64,000 nt of DNA from Calamus simplicifolius (lineage: Eukaryota > Streptophyta > Magnoliopsida > Arecales > Arecaceae), in assembly GCA_900491605.1 (NCBI GenBank), contig UESW01001673.1:237792-301791 (forward strand). The letters are read 5' to 3'. The notes under the pieces are model-generated. The model saw only the letters and a program-made list of their open reading frames with translations, was not told the origin of the DNA and did no database searches. Of this stretch, positions 59,801 through 64,000 are shown piece after piece (within the stretch, counting starts at the first letter, position 1; each line of letters starts with the position of its first letter). A program made the position numbers and the translations under genes.

Positions 59801-61142
59801 ATTCAGATTTAAATCTATATTCCGACTGAATTTGGTAGCATGGTGCATGTGTCTATGAAGATCATCATCTTCCTGTTTTAATTGGTATCATCTGATTACT
59901 GCTGGTGGTTTTACTTGATTTGTTTATCCTTTTTTTTTTTTTGATAGTATAGCAGTTCTTATTCATGTGTCAGATTCTTCTGGATTTTTCTCATGTCCAA
60001 GCACTATTGATGATATTGTTGTGCTTTGTAAGGGTAACCTGTAAAATATGGCGTATTATGCATCAAAAATACTATTTTTCTCTGATTATTAAAGTGATTT
60101 AACCGTACTTCAACTTGTATCCTGTACAACCTTCAACTGGGGCATGTTTCAGTCATGCTTTGATAAAACCATGATTTGCTATCATTATGTTCATATTGTA
60201 ACTATTTCTATCCATTAATCTTCCATCTTTTTTTTCCCTAATTCCCTTAATATTTTTTTACTTGTCTATTCAGGAGCTGAGTTGCAAGCCCAAGATCTTG
60301 GATTATTGGTAGAAAATGCATCGGTGGAACAGCTTGGCACAGCAAGGAAGCTTACCATCTCTCAAACCTCTACCACCATTATTGCTGATGCAGCAACCAA
60401 AGATGAAATACAGGCAAGAATTGCCCAGTTAAAGAAAGAACTTGCAGAGACTGACTCTGTTTATGATTCTGAGAAGCTAGCAGAGAGGATTGCAAAACTC
60501 GCTGGTGGCGTGGCAGTTATTAAGGTCGGTGCTGCAACAGAGACCGAGCTTGAAGACCGCAAGCTCAGAGTTGAGGATGCCAAGAATGCTACTTTTGCAG
60601 CTATAGAGGAAGGAATTGTTCCTGGAGGTGGTGCTGCTTATGTTCACCTCTCTTCCCATGTTCCTGCCATAAAGGATAAGCTTGAAGATGCGGATGAGCG
60701 CCTAGGTGCTGACATTGTGCAAAAAGTAAGTCTAACAATAGTTGTATCTAAAGTTGTTTCACAAGGACCGGTCAGCTAGAACTTTTGTTCTTCTGAACTC
60801 CTGGTTTATGATCCTTGGTTCATTGGATCTTTCTTTTCTGTGACTGGACAGGCTCTGCTGGCACCTGCTGCCCTAATAGCACATAATGCAGGTGTGGAGG
60901 GAGAAGTGGTGGTGGAGAAGATTAAAGACAGTGAGTGGGAGGTTGGCTACAATGCAATGATTGACAAGTATGAGAATCTGTTAGAAGCTGGTGTCATTGA
61001 CCCTGCAAAAGTGACAAGATGTGCACTGCAGAATGCTGCATCAGTTGCTGGAATGGTCCTGACAACACAGGCCATTGTTGTGGAGAAGCCCAAACCAAAG
61101 GCTCCTGTGGCTGCAACACCTGAAGGTTATCTTTCCGTCTAA
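56847..61142 (+). CDS. CPN60A: Plastid chaperonin-60 subunit alpha (Rubisco large subunit-binding protein alpha)
   Basis: Exons read as 56847-56903, 57029-57197, 57419-57540, 58669-58876, 59090-59235, 59360-59666, 60274-60725 and 60852-61142; all phases join, giving 583 residues plus stop. A Ser/Arg-rich transit peptide (about 1-42) ends near VVRAAAKDIAFD. GroEL-type landmarks follow: TLGPRG, DGTTT at 127-131 (nucleotide binding), EDAKNAT with the catalytic-type Asp near 438, and PGGG near 453-456. Exon 1, before the intron at 56904, holds only the first 19 residues. The family builds the chloroplast stromal double-ring chaperonin with beta subunits and a Cpn20/Cpn10 lid, folding Rubisco large subunits and other proteins. 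The alpha rather than beta assignment rests on recognisable alpha-type sequence through SSSSFETTVDVEEGME and the KPKPKAPVA tail. No break was seen. Confidence 0.96.
57541..58668 (+). other. Large intron 3 of CPN60A with EcoRI-like AT repeats
   Basis: Contains many copies of gaattcaattgaattctatt in direct and inverted form (57845-57970) and poly-T runs. A possible MITE with loose TTGGAGT/TTTGGAAT ends (about 57826-58375) could not be confirmed. No coding content. Confidence 0.4.
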
Positions 61143-61754
61143 GCACTCTGCCCTGATTGGTCTCCCAGGATTAGGTTAGATGATGAAGAAAGCACAGATT
61201 CAAGGGTAGAGCGCAATTTGAGAAGGGACGATGTGGTAGCAGCATCGATTATTTGTTTTGCTATCCCTTCATCGGGACTTTATCTTTTTAACTCTTTCAT
61301 TTTGTTAGAAGTGTTGAATGAAGTTCAGGATTTGCTGGTGCTGTTTTTCAGTTGTTATAAGCTATTAATGAGTCTTGAGGTTTTGTTGTTGTCTTACTTC
61401 CATGTTTGATCCATGAATTGAAGTATGCCTTTCATAGGCGTGCCGCAATTGGGGCCATTTTGACGTGCGTATGGACATGCGGAGGAAAACATTATTTTGA
61501 GCATCAAAATTTTCAGATTAGGGATTTTCTTATTCAACATTCTGTTAGTGAGTGTATTCTCTAACAGGCTAGCAGCTATATTTTAGAGTAACAATAAAAA
61601 AAAAAGTTTTAAAGCAAAAGCTTTGCGAGAACATTTTTAATTTTATGACAGGTTTTCATTTCCATAACAATAACGCGGGTATGGTTTCATGCAAAAATTT
61701 GATGGTTCAATGGAGTATAACAGGAGGCTATGATGATGAAACACAAAATAGCAT
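61143..61754 (+). other. CPN60A 3' UTR and downstream DNA, no gene seen
   Basis: The 3' UTR presumably covers the first 250-300 bp (T-rich with TTGTTTTG and ATCCATG stretches to about 61430). The rest is AT-rich without a coding signal. Confidence 0.5.
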
Positions 61755-62190
61755 ATGTGCAGAGCAATACAATTTAACTCATCTAAGCCTATTATTATTA
61801 TTATTATTATTATTATTTTAATGGGTTACATTCATCATGAAATATTTTCGAACTTGCTTAACTTATTATTCATATTTTTATCTAATTCACATTCTTATTG
61901 GATAATTGATCCTAAATATTTAAATTTTTATCTTGGTATTTTTTGGCTTGCAATCTTCACTTTTCTTCATTTGTATTTCTACTATCACTAAAATTACATT
62001 TCATATATTTAGTTTTAGTTCTACTACTCTTAAAAGCCTCTCCAAATCTCTAACTTAGCATTTACTTTAGATTTAGTTTCATCGATCAACACTATATCAT
62101 CTGCAAATAATATACATCATTGGATATTATTTTGAATATGTTTAGTTAATTTATTCATAATTAATATAAAAGGATATGAATTTAAAGATT
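61755..62190 (-). mobile_element. Decayed RTE-type LINE fragment
   Basis: On the minus strand 62150-62030 reads KLTKHIQNNIQWCILFADD and continues IVLIDETKSKVNAKLEIWR, the RT catalytic block of plant RTE LINEs. Further toward 61850 the frame decays into stops. At 61778-61755 it ends in aggcttagatgagttaaatt on the minus strand, with an (AAT)n run (61790-61816), similar to the RTE tail at 34125-34160. Much older than LINE A and B, and of a different clade. Confidence 0.75.
61787..61817. repeat. (ATT)n microsatellite
   Basis: About ten ATT units adjoining the RTE tail. Confidence 0.9.
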
Positions 62191-62489
62191 GATGGTTGAT
62201 GAGAAACTAATATGTGTACGGAAATAAATTAATAAAATAAAATAAAATGAATTGCGCTTCTATGGAGTTATGGAATAGCTAGTTAGGACCGGAGGTTGAT
62301 TAGAAAAAGCAAAAAGACAAAGAAGAGAGAAAAAAATGTTCCTCTCTTGCTGGTTGCCCAAACAATAAAAAACGAATTTCCAGACTACCTCTTGCGAAGA
62401 CATGAGGAGGTCTCGTGAAGGCTTGCTGTCTCTCATCCAATGCTGTGGATGAAAAGCTCCCCTGATATGACTGATCCCAGAGTCGTCAG
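62191..62489. other. Spacer before GC-rich array, no gene seen
   Basis: Composition shifts from AT-rich to GC-rich across this stretch. No coding frame or recognised element. Confidence 0.45.
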
Positions 62490-63880
62490 AAGGTAACGGG
62501 GTTTATTATCATTTCCCCATCTCCGGGACCTTCTCGGAGTTGGGGGTGGGGCCATCATTTCTCTACCCCCAGGACTTCCTGGGGGTAGAGAAATGATGGC
62601 CCCACCCCCCAACTCCGGATGGGGCCATCATTTCTTAATCCCGGAGCCCCCCACCAGCCTCGGGGTTCACTGTCATTTCCCCCCCCGGGACCCCCTCGGG
62701 GTCGGGGGGTGGGGCCATCATTTCTTAACCTCGGGGCCCCCACCGGCCTCGGGGTTCAGTCATTTCCCCACCCCCGGGACCCCTCAGGGTCGAGGGGTGG
62801 GGCCATCATTTCTTAACCCCGAGGCCCCCACCGGCCTCGGGGTTCACTGTCATTTCCCCATCCCCGGGACCCCCTCGGGTCGGGAGGTGGGGCCATCATT
62901 TCTTAACCCCGGAGCCCCCACCGGCCTCGGGGTTCAGTCATTTCCCCACCCCCAGGACCCCCTCGGGGTCGGAGGGTGGGGCCATCATTTCTTAACCCCG
63001 GGGCCCTCACCGGCCTCGGGGTTCACTGTCATTTCCCCACCCCCGGGACCCCCTCGGGTCGGGGGGTGGGGCCATCATTTCCCCACCCCCGGGACCCCTC
63101 GGGGTCGGAGGGTGGGGCCATCATTTCTTAACCCTGGGGCCCCCACCGGCCTCGGGGTTCACTGTCATTTCCCCACCCCCGGGACCCCCTCGGGGTCGGG
63201 AGGTGGGGCCATCATTTCTTAACCCCGAGGCCCCCATCGGCCTCGGGGTTCAGTCATTTCCCCACCCCCGGGACCCCTCGGGGTCGGGGGGTGGGGCCAT
63301 CATTTCTTAACCCCGGGGCCCCCACCGGCCTCGGGGTTCACTGTCATTTCCCCACCCCCGGGACCCCCTCGGGGTCGGGGGGTGGGGCTATCATTTCTTA
63401 ACCCCGGGGCCCCCACCGGCCTCGGGGTTCAGTCATTTCCCCACCCCCGGGACCCCCTCGGGGTCGGGGGGTGGGGCCATCATTTCTTAATCCCGGGGCC
63501 CCCACCGGCCTCGGGGTTCACTGTCATTTCCCCACCCCCGGGACCCCCTCGGGGTCGGGGGTGGGGCCATCATTTCTTAACCCCGGGGCCCCACCGGCCT
63601 CGGGGTTCACTGTCATTTCCCCACCCCCGGGACCCCCTCGGGTCGGGGGGTGGGGCCATCATTTCCCTACCCCCGGGACCCCCTCGGGGTCGGGGTTCAC
63701 TGTCATTCCCCACCCCGGGACCCCTCGGGTCGGGGGGTGGGGCCATCATTTCCCTACCCCCGGGACCCCCTCGGGGTCGGGGGGTGGGGCCATCATTTCT
63801 TAACCATGGGGGCCCCACCAGCCTCTGGGTCCACTATCATCTTCCCGTTCCCGAGACCCCCTCGGGGTCAGGGGGACGGG
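62490..63880. repeat. GC-rich tandem array of ~89-bp units with two alternating variants
   Basis: About 14 units of roughly 85-92 bp, each containing ggggccatcatttcttaacc, ccaccggcctcggggttcac, catttccccacccccgggac and ccctcggggtcgggg blocks. Units alternate between TTCACTGTCATT and TTCAGTCATT forms, so the true period is about 178 bp over most of the array. Some units near 63070 and 63660-63780 are shortened and lack the cttaacccc block. The plus strand has long open frames only because the repeat lacks stops; their peptides are periodic and have no domain. The array may continue a transposon's internal satellite or be a local minisatellite. Confidence 0.92.
62536..62616. repeat. Near-perfect hairpin from an inverted satellite unit
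   Basis: The left arm 62536-62574 and the right arm 62577-62616 are complementary over 39 bp except for one extra C, around a two-base loop (CT). Both arms hold the gccatcatttctctaccccc block, so the left arm is satellite sequence in inverted orientation to the rest of the array. Confidence 0.9.
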
Positions 63881-64000
63881 ACCGCTACCATAGAATTCCT
63901 CGAGATGTTCTAGCACTTCGCTCCCTTGAGACCCTCCCCGGTCTCAGTGGGGAAGCTGTCGGCGATAGGCATACAACTTAGCTGTCGAGGGGGACGACGG
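63881..64000. other. GC-rich flank of the array
   Basis: Non-repetitive continuation with motifs such as gagaccctccccggtctcag. It runs off the right edge of the window; no gene could be called. Confidence 0.4.

Noticed and set aside
62490..63880. Regular repeats resembling a CRISPR-like array
   Set aside because: Units are contiguous, without unique spacers, and the context is a plant nuclear genome.

Overview
The window is nuclear DNA of a flowering plant. It carries two split genes with long, repeat-filled introns and a plastid chaperonin gene with a transit peptide, set in dense retrotransposon debris. Protein style, intron lengths and the LINE/chromovirus content fit a monocot, possibly a palm; that placement is inference, not something the sequence proves.

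Layout. 1-1850: remnants of minus-strand LINEs in AT-rich DNA. 2190-13874 (+): a receptor-like cytoplasmic kinase of the PCRK1/PBL19 type, with five-exon structure (one leader exon, four coding exons), a GC-AG first coding intron, a complete TRIM retrotransposon in that intron and a hAT-like MITE in the next. 16523-23802 (+): a complete but mutationally dead Ty3/gypsy chromovirus with two ~1.3 kb LTRs and a TCTAT target duplication. 24.5-37.2 kb (+): an OTU-family deubiquitinase gene with ten coding exons, a one-base frameshift in its second coding exon, another GC-AG intron, and introns containing tandem duplications and MITE/LINE fragments. 37474-43412 (-) and 49443-55452 (-): two full-length L1-type LINEs of one family, each ~6 kb, each with a poly(A) tail and target duplications, both decayed by frameshifts. 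Between them lies AT-rich DNA with a foldback element and an LTR-like stretch. 56847-61142 (+): the plastid chaperonin-60 alpha subunit (Rubisco-binding protein alpha), eight exons, 583 codons, apparently intact. 61755-62190 (-): RTE-type LINE remnant. 62490-63880: a very GC-rich tandem array of ~89-bp units that alternate between two variants and begin with an inverted unit forming a hairpin.

The three host genes are not a functional unit: one is a plasma-membrane-associated immune signalling kinase, one a ubiquitin-chain protease, one a chloroplast stromal folding machine. No bacterial-type operon, CRISPR array or rRNA/tRNA gene was seen. The least explained structure is the GC-rich two-variant satellite at the right edge with its head-to-head palindrome. 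All exon boundaries were read by eye from splice consensus and reading-frame continuity.
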